Shown here: piece by piece, positions 12,301 through 21,499 of the stretch | Layout of the letters: every line of letters starts with the position of its first letter | How positions within the stretch are numbered: the first letter of the stretch is position 1 | From: Yamagishiella unicocca | Lineage: Eukaryota; Chlorophyta; Chlorophyceae; Chlamydomonadales; Volvocaceae | NCBI GenBank assembly: GCA_003116995.1 | Contig: BDSL01000094.1 | Location: forward strand, 248,001 to 312,000 | Reading direction: 5' to 3' | DNA length: 64,000 nt | Program-made: the position numbers and the translations under genes | Notes under the pieces: model-generated | What the model saw: only the letters and a program-made list of their open reading frames with translations | Databases searched by the model: none | What the model was told of the DNA's origin: nothing

Positions 12301-14048
12301 ATATGACCTTTGGCGGCTAAGCTATATCGGCTACGGCGAGACGAAAGGGAGCGAGGATATTTTCGGGGGGTGGGGGTTGCATGGGGTGGGGGTATGGAAA
12401 CCCTTGAATGTCAGATGTAATGGAGGGGAGTGGAGTTGCGGCGAGGCGAACTGGTGCGAGGTTCCTGAATGTCTGGCCAAGCCAGGCGACAGCGGGCGAG
12501 CAGCAAGGAGGGAAGGCGGAAGGGTCGGCGGGAAGGCGGGTTTCGAGGAAGACCCGTGGATGCCCGAAAACCCGTTTAGAACGAAAAATGCATTTTGAGA
12601 TGCATGCTGGAGGACTGGGGGCCCGGGAGCGGTGACGCACCGGCTGCGTCGTACGACACATCATGCGGCCCGCTGCCTCGGATGATGACGGCACATGGCA
12701 CCTGTGGAGGCCGCCCAGGGGGGAGACGGGGGGTGAGGAGACCCGGTGGCACCCAAGGGGGAGTAGCGAAAAGACCTAAGTGTGTGTGTGTGCGTTTAGG
12801 AAGCGTTGTGGGTCGACAAGGAGTGATAGCGATGGTGGCAGTGGCGGTGGTAGTGGAGGCGCCCGGACCTCCTGGCCGAGTAAGGCAAGGGGTCGCAGCT
12901 CGGGCACCTGGTCTGGGGGGGTGCGCGCCCGGCTGAGTCAGGAGGGGTGACCGCCTGCCCCACATGACCCCTTGTCCGCCCACGGGCCCAGCCTGCCCAG
13001 CCTGCCCGCCCGCCTCCTAATCTCCTGTGGGCCCACTGCAGCGTGGCTCACCAAACCTCACTTCACCCCGCCTGGTCAGCCGGGTGTCGGCGTCGATGGC
13101 CGCCCTCCTAGCCCCGCAAACGCACCACGGCCCGCCGCTGCCTTCCCCCCGCTGTGCCCCTCCTCTACTTCTCCCCCTCCTCCTCCTCCTCCTCCTCCTC
13201 CTCCTCCTCACCTCTTATGCAGTGTAAACGGGTTTCTCGCTCGCCTCCGCTTCCCCCCCGCTACCCCTTTTCAGTGCCGACCCACGGGTTTCCTCTCCTC
13301 ACCCCCGCTCCCCCCTTCCCCCGCGGCCCCCCTCACCTCCCCAAGACACGCACCTGCGGATGCACCTCCACAACGTCCTGCGCCCACCCTGGACCCAGAT
13401 GCTGCCGTACCCTGTCAACAACCTCCTGCACGGGAAGGGGACCAAGGTGCAAGACAGGGGGGGGGGGGGATATCGCGGCTCGGATCCGCTGTACGGCGGC
13501 CCGGTTTCTCGCCGTGGAAGGGAGGGGCCGCCAGGCGGTGTCAGTGTGGCCTTCGGGCGCAGCAACTGAGGACGTGTTTGGCTCATTGCGCCGTGTCGGT
13601 GCGGACCCCCCCGGGCTTGTTTGTTCGTCGGTTTCCTGTTTTCATTCAGCACACCGACCTGCGGGCTGGTCTTCAGCGTGTTGACCCGCATGCAGGTGGT
13701 CCGAGGGGGGCGGCTTAGCGCGGCGGCGGTGCGCTCGAAGCGCTGGTGGCCTAGAGCGGTCCGCAGGTAGGACTCCACCTGCGCCGTGGGCCGGGGGGTG
13801 AGGCGGGGTTTACGGTGCCAGGGGGAACCGGTATTAGTAACGCAGCAATAGGGCACCGAAACGTGGATGAGGAGATGAAAGAGGTGGTTAGGATGTGGAA
13901 AGGACATGTAGCACATTGAAGTAAGCGGTGTAAAGTGGTTGGCCGGGGCGTGCTTGTGGGGTGGGGTGCTGCAGGCGACGCGCGGTGTCAAACACACCTC
14001 GGGGTCCCACGTGACCTTTGGTCGGTAGTCCTTGTGCGCGTCATCCAT
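6380..14048 (-). CDS. NSUN6: NSUN6-type tRNA (cytosine-5) methyltransferase with PUA domain
   Basis: Eleven exons on the minus strand: 14048-13998, 13778-13659, 13425-13354, 12701-12641, 11995-11848, 11289-10623, 10185-10113, 9527-9370, 8675-8186, 7707-7483, 6876-6380. Phases close throughout, giving 853 residues. The N-terminus reads WDPEVESYLRTALG, and MRVNTLKTS follows. A PUA domain starts around residue 102 (ESVLRGAPVYVPGVLAASSG) and ends at MYVGLARAAMSRQ (about 361-373). SAM motif I is LLDMCAAPGGKTT (about 427-440). Motif IV is DAPCSALG (Cys637) and motif VI is STCTINPGENE (Cys684). In the family the motif VI Cys attacks C6 of cytosine and the motif IV Cys releases the product. The C-terminus QRFDPADPDLDTIGFFVAKF is NSUN6-like. 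Known NSUN6 methylates C72 near the 3' end of tRNA-Thr and tRNA-Cys. The known human enzyme is about 470 residues; the excess here is low-complexity insertion. It is head to head with the 14418 gene. Confidence 0.94.
7189..7264. repeat. 16-bp tandem repeat, about 5 copies, NSUN6 intron 10
   Basis: The unit is CACGGGCTTCCTTATA. Its complement (AAGGAAGCCCGTG) is the same module found in the dispersed intronic repeats of this window, so the array looks like local amplification of part of such an element. Confidence 0.9.
7325..7385 (-). repeat. Dispersed intronic repeat, family 1 (minus orientation)
   Basis: Read on the minus strand this contains GTTGCAACGAAAACCCGTG followed by AACCGTTTAGGAC, matching the copy at 10200 almost base for base but in opposite orientation. 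It lies in NSUN6 intron 10. Confidence 0.75.
7391..7450 (-). repeat. Dispersed intronic repeat, family 2 (minus orientation)
   Basis: On the minus strand a G-run is followed by GGGTACTCGACGTGGGGAGT and GTAGTTG. It lies near the 5' splice site of NSUN6 intron 10, in the sense orientation. Confidence 0.65.
8757..8880 (+). repeat. Two short copies of a GGCATAAA-ACCGTTTA repeat (family 3)
   Basis: GTGGCATAAAAACCGTTTAC (about 8757) and GAGGCATAAAGACCGGTTAA (about 8843) both lie in NSUN6 intron 8. Reverse-complement copies occur at about 9862-9905 and 9916-9955 in intron 7, and a plus copy at about 55926. They share the ACCGTTT core with family 1. Confidence 0.6.
9285..9340 (-). repeat. Dispersed intronic repeat, family 2 (minus orientation)
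   Basis: On the minus strand it reads GGGGGGTTACAAGTATAGAA, then CCGGTAATACGACTGGGGTA, then ATGTAGTTGGTGCA. It sits close downstream of the 5' splice site of NSUN6 intron 8, in the sense orientation. Confidence 0.75.
9790..9845 (-). repeat. Dispersed intronic repeat, family 2 (minus orientation)
   Basis: On the minus strand GGGGGGTCACATAAAATAAC is followed by AAGTAACTCGACGTGGGAAG and TGTAGG. It lies in NSUN6 intron 7. Confidence 0.7.
10200..10320 (+). repeat. Dispersed intronic repeat, family 1
   Basis: It contains GGTTGCAAGGAAAACCCGTG, AAAACCGTTTAGGACAAGAT, GATGCATGCTGGAGAAC and a GGTCG...CGACC pair before the G-rich array. It lies in NSUN6 intron 6, antisense to the gene. Confidence 0.8.
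10327..10452. repeat. 18-bp tandem repeat, about 7 copies, NSUN6 intron 6
   Basis: The unit is GGCGGCAGGTGGGGGTGG. Because 18 is a multiple of 3, it creates a spurious Gly-rich open frame on one strand and a His/Pro-rich one on the other. It lies directly next to a family 1 repeat. Confidence 0.92.
10475..10550. repeat. 19-bp tandem repeat, 4 copies, NSUN6 intron 6
   Basis: The unit is TAGGACGCCATGACGAACG, with G or A at one position. It lies just downstream (in gene direction) of the exon 6 donor. Confidence 0.92.
12150..12350 (+). repeat. Dispersed intronic repeat, family 1, longest copy
   Basis: It shows a doubled head (GGTGCAAGGAAAACCCGTAC, then TTCGAGGGAAACCCGTGGAT), AAACCGTTTAAAAC, GATGCATGCTGGAGAACTGG, an AAGGTCG...TGACCTTTGG pair, CGGCTAAGCTATATCGGC and GACGAAAGGGAGCGAGG. 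The same order recurs at 53166-53330. It lies in NSUN6 intron 4, antisense. Confidence 0.85.
12535..12620 (+). repeat. Dispersed intronic repeat, family 1
   Basis: GTTTCGAGGAAGACCCGTGG, AACCCGTTTAGAACG and GAGATGCATGCTGGAGGACT are present. It runs into the 3' boundary of NSUN6 exon 4 (12641). Confidence 0.8.
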
Positions 14049-14417
14049 GATGCCAATGAGGTTGGATTTGCTAATATCCCATAAAAAAGCGACAGAGGCC
14101 AAGGCGGCGGTAAGCGAATTCGTCTGCTAAACCCTCCGAAGGCCAACCGCAGCACGCGCTGGACTAGGACACATATGTCCTCGTAAGCGCACGTCCCTGC
14201 GTTCTTAAGTTCACACGACTGCGCGGCAGCCAGCACGTACGAAAACAACCGTACGACAATGGCCAAGCGAGAACACTCCCCGTCAACGGAACCAATCATT
14301 TAGTAGTAAAATGTCAGCTTCAAGTCATATTTACACCTGCCAATAACTGCTGGACACTTGGCACAGCTTTCTTTGCATTGAATAGGCCGGAATCTTTTGG
14401 CAAAGACCCAGCCAAGT
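14049..14417. promoter_or_regulatory. Short bidirectional promoter region
   Basis: This 369-bp gap separates the NSUN6 start (14048, minus) from the start of the tetraspan gene (14418, plus). With two divergent starts this close, it must hold both core promoters and 5' UTRs. I see no clear TATA box for either gene. Confidence 0.55.
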
Positions 14418-17400
14418 ATGCCTTGCCCCTTTGGCTTTGCGGCTGATGACGGTGGTGGGCATGAGGGAGATATTTCAAGCGAGGAAGAAGAGCCCGAGGA
14501 TAGCGAGGTGAAGGCAGAAGGCTCCGGAAATGAAGCGGAAGGTGACCAGCGCCCGAGTTCGGACAAGCCAAAAGACAAGGACGCTAGAAAGGACGCTAGC
14601 AATGGCGTCTCTGTTAAGAAACCAAAGAAAAAGGTGCGGAAAGAATACCAGTTTCACGTGTGAAAGGTGCCTGCGTTATAAAGCTTCGGCACGTAACAAG
14701 GCCCCTCTTTTGATACGCACAGGTGACCATCGAGGACATGAACTTCGATTTCGACAAGGACCCTGTATCTTGGTTCTACCAGGTTAGCAGGGTGCTGGCC
14801 AGATAACCCGGTTACACTGGCATGCCTATCCGCATGTGACCAGCACGACTGCAAACTGGCCCGCGCAGAACCAAATTAAGAGCGAGGCCGAGTTTGCTAA
14901 GAAGAAAGATGCCCTGCGGGTGGAGGCTCGCAAACGGTAAGCCTGTTGTTCGTAGGAGAACCGGCTGGGGGAACCGTGCAACATAATCAACCCGCGCCTT
15001 CTTATCCACCAGATTGGACCAAATCATGTCCAAGAAGAGCCAACGGGTGGAGTGGCCCTCCGACTCCGACCTTGACGAGTTGTCGATTCGTAGCAGCGAG
15101 CTGTCTGACCTCGACAGCGATGTGGACTCGCTGGGTTCCATTGTCAGGTGCGGGTTTAATCTTTGCGGCTGCGATTTACGGCTATTGAAACGCATTGGGC
15201 CCGAAACGTTTGTGACCTGGCATGTGTTAACGCTGGGGTTCTTCGTGTGGACACCTCCCCTGCCATCCTGTAGTTGCAGCGGTAGTAATCGCTATTCTGT
15301 CGTTTGAAGTTGGGTTCTGGTTTGTGTTCGTCTGTTGCATTGCAGCTGTGCCAACTCGTGGATTGAGGACGCGCGGTACGGCACGCCGGCAGAGAAGACG
15401 CTGTCGTACGTTGCGTACCTGGCACTGGTGAGTCACCCTGAGAGTGGGGCCTGCCAAGTAGCACGTCGCGTGAACACCTGCATTGGGCGAAGTAAGGCAA
15501 ATAACATGCCAGCCAACGACCTATGCCATGGCGGTCTGCAAACACCACAGCAAGGCCAATCGCTGGTCTCCAGTACCCTACCTCACTTCAACTATGTGCT
15601 CAGTGCTGCTTTATGCCTGCTGCCTTCACTTCGGACTTCGGCCCTATGGAGAGCGCCCGAACCGCCGGGTGCCGTGCTGTCTTCTGGCGCACCACGAGTA
15701 ACCGTTCGCATGCAGCAAAGTACTGCACCGACTGGGAAGCCTTACTGCACTACAAGGGTGCCTGCAGATTCTTCACCTAACCGACGGGACTCCAGCGCTG
15801 CCTACTAACGCAGCGTCACTCGGTTGTCGACTCCAGCGCTGCCTACTAACGCAGCGTCACTCGGTTGTCGACTCCAGCGCTGCCTACTAACGCAGCGTCA
15901 CTCGGTTGCGACCCCTCCAGGCAACTTCTGCGTTGAGCCTGTATCTGACGATGCAGGCCGTGAACACCACTCGCAAGGTGAGCCACTGGCGGTTACGATT
16001 GGTTTCAAAAACGGCAGCTCCAGTATGTACATAAATTGATTTGGGTTGTTAGGTTTGTAGCGCAAAGCTGCGGGATCAGGGACCATATGGCGAATTGTTT
16101 TTCTGGCAACGCATGCTCTCTGCCAGCGTCAATGCTCCCGCCCTGCCGAGCTCCACAACAATGCAGCACCTTATCCACGGAGCATCACTCTCCCCACCCA
16201 CCGATCACCGTGGTTCGGCATACGACCTCCGTCTTTTCCTCACCCAAGTTCTCCAGCATGCATCTCGAAACACCTGCCCTAAACGGTTTTTCTCGCATCC
16301 GTGGGTCTTCCTCGAAACCCGCAAATCACCCGGAGACGCGTTCCAACCCGCGTTGCCGTCAGCTTCCACGCTGATCTCTGACGCTGCATCCTCACTCGCG
16401 ACCTGCCGCCTTGTCGCCGCGCCAGGTGCTCGGCGTGCTGACCAACAGCATGTGGCCCAACGCCGCCTTCCTCGCGACGGCCCTCCTGGGCGCCACCTTC
16501 ATCGGCCTGCTGCTGGCGACGCGCAACCGCTCTCGCCGCATCCTGCTCATCAGCCAGGCGTCCATGCTGGTGCTGTACTCGGCCTTCCTGGTCATTTTGT
16601 GCGGAGTCGTCTTCCAGCCCACCGTCGTGGACCCAAAGGTTCGGACTACGCTAGCGAAGGGCTTACGTGTAGTTGGTTGGGGCTGTGTGTGTATTCACAT
16701 GGCGAAGCAGGTCGCACGCACCGTCGCTGTCCCCAAAGGCGGCCAGCTAGGATTGACATGGGGGCGGCAGTCTGGCTGCGGGATAGGGATTGGTCAACGA
16801 GCAAGCTAGCCTGGCGTATGCGGAACGGGCAAGAAGTGCCGTTTGTTACTCGTCATTGCCCGGAGGGTCTATTTTGTGGATGTGAGAAGGTGTTGGATAC
16901 AAATTTAGCCCTTTGTGTGGGACAGTAACGAACGATTGAAGGGATGTGTAGCAGCAGGAGGGGCTGCAGTCACGGGAGCCAGCGTGCGGTTGTTAACGCG
17001 ATCACGGAGTTGCTGTTGCTGCGGCGTTGGGGCACCATGCCAGGATGCAAACCCGGGCGTATCAAGCTCACTACCGAGCACCATCCAATGGCTTTACGTT
17101 ATCGCAATGACGGCTGTGCGGTGGGCATAACTCTTGACTCAGCCTTCTTGTGAACAGACCCCGCTCGATGGCTTGCACGGGGGGGCGCGATGGGTTCGCC
17201 GGTACAGGCGTTTTGTGCAGTGGCCTTTCTGACAAGGAACAGTATCGCGCGCAGATTGCGAGTAGAACCTAGGACGCCAAGCTACCTAACCGTACGAGCC
17301 GCTTCACGAGATATCCTGAGCTCCGAACTGTTCTCCCCTTCCTACCGCTGCTCCCCCGCTGATCCTGCACAACCATCCCTTGTCGCTGTTGCATTGCAGC

Positions 17401-17819
17401 TGCGCGATGTGGCGTGCGTCAAGTACGGCAAGTCGGACCAGGGCTCCCGCCTGTGCAAGATGATCCCCGGCATCGAACGCGACCTCGCGGACCAGATGTA
17501 CACACTGACGTGGGCGGGAGGCCTGGCGGCCACCTGCGCGCTCGGCTGCCTGACGACGAGCGTGTGGTACCTGTACGAGCTGTCGTACATCGAGAAGAAG
17601 GCAATCAAGCACAAGCGCAGGCACAAGCGCCGGAAGCACTCGATCCCCTGGGACAAGATCAAGATCGTGGGCCCTGTTACCAAGTGCGGCGGCGGGCCCA
17701 ATGCCGCAGCCTCCACTGGCGGAAAATGCCCGGTCATGCACACCGGCGGCGCGGCGCCAGCGTCGAAGTGCCCAGTAGCTGGCATGGCAAAGGGGGCAGG
17801 CGAGAAGAAGAACGACTAG
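14418..17819 (+). CDS. Predicted four-pass membrane protein with Cys-Pro motifs, unknown function
   Basis: Eight exons: 14418-14657, 14723-14782, 14869-14936, 15013-15147, 15346-15427, 15921-15977, 16426-16638, 17400-17819, all phases closing, 424 residues. Residues 1-170 are charged and acidic (EEEEPEDSE, DSDLDELS), with a Lys-rich patch near 65-78. Four hydrophobic segments follow at about 187-207, 225-246, 253-278 and 320-345. The loop between segments 3 and 4 holds two Cys (DVACVKYG and SRLCK). A basic stretch (KHKRRHKRRKH) follows the last segment. The tail contains GGKCPVMH and SKCPVAG, and the N-terminus begins MPCPFG. I do not recognise the family; it is tetraspan in shape only. The regular intron phases and clean membrane topology argue that it is a real gene. 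Both termini are probably on the same, likely cytosolic, side. Confidence 0.75.
15788..15910. repeat. Three tandem 41-bp copies, each with a CTACTAAC branch-point-like motif
   Basis: Copies start at 15788, 15829 and 15870 and are essentially identical. Each includes GCCTACTAACGCAG. The third copy puts CTACTAAC at 15884-15891, about 30 nt before the acceptor of the exon at 15921. Confidence 0.92.
16238..16345 (-). repeat. Dispersed intronic repeat, family 1 (minus orientation)
   Basis: Read on plus it contains TTCTCCAGCATGCATCTCGA, CCTAAACGGTTTTTCTCGCA and CCGTGGGTCTTCCTCGAAAC, the exact reverse complement order of the 12535 and 53166 copies. It lies in the intron before exon 16426 of the tetraspan gene, antisense. 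Confidence 0.8.
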
Positions 17820-20800
17820 ATGGCAGCTGCCACGTCTGGTGCGATTGGTGGCGGACGTTATTACTTCGTGCGATATGCCTTCTTTTGTGCAATGGGGCAT
17901 CGGACGGCTGCGTGCGTGCTGCTGCCCTTGGGCAGCCTTCAAGAGCAAATCGGTTTTGGCCATGTACACCGGACCCTTTGGGCGGCTACACGCTGGGGGT
18001 TGCGGCTGGGGAGCGAAGCAATGTCCGGCGGCGCACAACCGGATGTGACCCCGCGTTATCAAGTTGCAGATTTGTGTCAAAAAAAAGTCTCGTCCGTGCG
18101 CCCAAGCAACCTTTGGTGCTCGTCCCTGCGCAAACGCCTTGGGGCCTCTCCGCAAATAAGACGCGCGCTGTTACAAGCGCTCTTACGTGTATATACACAC
18201 ACACGCGCGCAGCTACCTGACATTTGGGCTGATGAGAGCCGGTCGTAGCCGGTCCACTGCGCCTCCCAATTCCGTTAGAACTTGCCGTACTTGGTTAAAT
18301 AGTGGACCTGGCTAAATAGTTTGGTTGCTTTGCGTTGGTTGTCACAATAGTACCTGTCCAAATTCCCGGAGTGCGTGTCAGCCGCCTGCGGTGAGGGTGT
18401 TGCTAGGCCCCATAACAGAAACCGCCGGTTATTTATGGCGGCTTCCCTTTTGCAGACTAAGGCAGCACACGCGACAAATGCGGCCTCATTTATACCTATC
18501 TTGTTCCTATGAGCACTGTGGCATGGCAGGGGCGGGGCTGGCAACGTGCCTGTAACACCCGAACGGATCCAACGACACTGCCTTCGCATAATGCAATTAC
18601 GGCACTCCCCAGCCCGCAACCCGGCAGACACGTGGTTACGGGTTCCTTACGTCCGGTTGCTGCTCGTTTTGCACTTTCTACTTCTCCGTCAGAGCGGGCC
18701 GCAGGGTGCCATGCTCCACTGCAGTCTTCGGCTGTCGCCAACACTAGGTGCAAACACTTGCAGTTGCGCTTTCCTGGCTGACCGTGTTTGGCCGACTGCA
18801 GGCCTGAAATGTACGCTATCGACAGCGCTCAGGCTAGAACTGACCCGGGTATCCCCGACTCCCGGCCGAAGCGGAGCCCACAGCTGCACTATTACTTGCC
18901 GAGCAACGGGTGCAGGACACTGTTGTTACACGTCTATAAGGGGGCACATCGTGCGAGAGGATACATTGAGCCCTGCCGGGAATGCCCGGAGTGGCACCCC
19001 ACCGTGCTCAGGCGGCGTAGGCTACGTGGGCCCGATGTGCACCCTTCGGCTCCGATTGTGCGCCAGCTACCATTAATTGCCGAGAGCTACCAGACAATAT
19101 AAGGCGAAGTCCTTTACTTATTTTCAATGCACCGTCACTAATAACGCATTTCACTTTAACCGTCGCTCTCCCGATTCGCGTTGCGTTTCTAAAGCGGCAC
19201 CGAAACTACAACCAGTGCCTCCGCGAATTAACTATGCCGGTGCTCTGACATGGCAGTAGTATCCAGCAGCAATACCGACGTCCTTCCCTCGGACGCTCAG
19301 TCGCATAGTTGCACGAACTACAAGGGTTTTTACTTTTGGCGAGCACGCCCTAGTACCGTTGGAGGTCTGGATTGGGGACAAAAAATGACGACCTGGGGGC
19401 ATCAAACTACGTAATACCACAGCCTGCCTAATACCACAGGGAAGCCATGCATCGAAACTAACCTTGCCCTCATCTCCCACAACACGCTGTATTGACACAT
19501 CGTGGGTCCTGCATATTCTCACATACCGGTATTCTCAGGAAAGGAATGTTTCTGACTTCTTGGGGCTCTCGGCTCTGGTTGAGGGTTTGTACTGCTGATA
19601 TGGGAGCCCCTAGCCCCTCCCCCCCTCGTTGCCGCTCCTTGTCTGGACTATTGAGTACCGGGTGCTGCCGCATCTCGGCCTGGTAGGTGGACTCTGTCCC
19701 CCCCGCTGTCTGCGTTAGGCCGTTGCGTCCTCCTCCTAGTGTTTTGAATTCCCTGCTGAGCGGTATGCTACCACGCGGGTCCCTTTCTTGGGTGTTATTA
19801 GCCCTTTCAGAGCGTGGGTGGGTCTTGCTTGATTGGGATCTCAGGCTGAAAGTCTCTCGTCGCCCTCGGCTCATGTTTGGTAGTAGTATTGCGGACGAGT
19901 ATTCAGTGTTTTTGCTAGTTTTCCGAATCTGGGTCGGGTGGGTTTTGAGCGTCAATGTTGGGCGATGTAGCGGCTATACCTTGGGCCTGGAGCCCACTGC
20001 AATTGTCACTACTGCATTGAACCTTTGCATCTTTATCGCAGATTTCGAGTCCTGGGAACAGGCGTCACACAGTAGTAATAACTACGGTTGCAGCGGACTA
20101 CAGACCAAAAGGGAGCGAGACCAACCGGGTATGTCGCGACCACTGAGGGCGACGAAAGAGACAGAAACCCGGCCGCACCGCACCAATGGCAAAATACCAT
20201 GGCACCAGTCAACAGTCCAGAGGCAAAAGCAGCAGTAGCCAGCACCCCTGGAGGAATTTGCGCTATAGGCTCCCTTATCAGGAACCGGCCACTTACACGC
20301 CTCGCAGACCCGCAACCAGAGAATTGTGGAGCGCTGCCACGGTACAACCAGAACAACCGCCCTTTCATCGCAAAACACAAGCTCCGAGCATGACAGGCCC
20401 ACCCGCCGGGGGCGAATAAGACAAGAAGGGAAAAAACCTGCCGCACGCAGCAGGGCTTATCAGGAACCCCCATCCATGTCGTCCGGCCCTCACACACAAA
20501 GCGACCGGAACCTACCTAACCGTGGGGTACCGAGGCCCCACATACAGCGGCCCAACCCTTCGGGGGTAGCCCCATGTACGCTGCAAACCCCCGACAAGGG
20601 CCCCAAACTCCACCACCCCACGGTGGGTGGCACGATCCTGGAGATCAACCCCAGGGTCAACAAGAGGGCCACCAGCCCCCGACCTCTTCAGGGCCGCAGC
20701 CATAAACCGGCTCCCAATTTCCATGGCAGTAACGGCTTTCACTTCAAAAATTCCATTGGAGACATACCCATCCCTTTTTTAGGGCCGACTTACATCGTTG

Positions 20801-21499
20801 TCAACGGAGCCACCGTATCGCTCAATCGCTCCAGAGCCGTGCCCTATTGGTGCATCCACGGAGCAGCGCCAAGCTTCCCTGCTCATTGGAGCCTTGGCAC
20901 GTCTGAACTGGCATCCATGCATGTTGCGCGTACATCGAATGAACAAATGAATAGCACCGGATCAGACCGGAAAACGGCCATTAACGTGTCATCAGGACAG
21001 TTCCTGACATTCGTAAATAATTGAAGTACTTACGTCTCAATGAGCATCTTGCAGTTCACTTGTTCGGATGTGAAAATGCAATCTAGGAGTCCGGAGCACC
21101 GTCCTGCGTGCTTTGCAGCAGCAGGCCCGTGCTGCGAGCGAGGAACTCACAAAATCCATTCCACTCATCCGCATATCCTGCCTCAAAACGCGCATGCAGC
21201 CGTGGATGTTATTTATTTATTAAGCATCGCGCCCATGCATGGTGGACATCGCCAGCTCCACATGCACCCAGCTCCCCAGTGGCTTCCGACTAGACCGATA
21301 CAGGTGCGATGAAATATAAGATCCAAAAAGCATGTTTCAGTTGGCAGGACAACCACAGGGTTTGTAGGGTACTGCACATCGACGTGGTCCCCGCCTTTCA
21401 CGCCAACCAAAGGTCTGCGTGCTGGGCGGCTGTTCACATCGTCGGCGGAGGCTGGCTTGCGTAGGCTGCTGGGGCCGCCTTCAGGTGGCTGGGGGCGCC
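17820..21499. other. Intergenic region, no gene supported
   Basis: The left part should be the 3' UTR of the tetraspan gene; a TGTAA poly(A)-type signal lies at 18551-18555, about 730 nt after its stop. An (AC/TA)-rich run lies at about 18186-18206. From 19.1 to 20.5 kb the base composition is less GC-rich and open frames occur on both strands, but none shows a family signature. Homology to the other M11 units begins at about 21045. Right of that is the 3' region of M11 copy 1. Confidence 0.5.

Noticed and set aside
13026..13111. Possible extra NSUN6 exon (DTRLTRRGEVRFGEPRC)
   Set aside because: The exons at 13354 and 12701 join directly in phase 0 to give VHPQVPCAVI, as in the family; adding this segment is not needed and brings a stop.
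19470..21024. Open frames of 160-230 codons on both strands
   Set aside because: They overlap each other, lack an ATG context or splice partners and have no recognisable domain. Composition differs from the coding exons here. They may be part of an old element, but I cannot support a gene.
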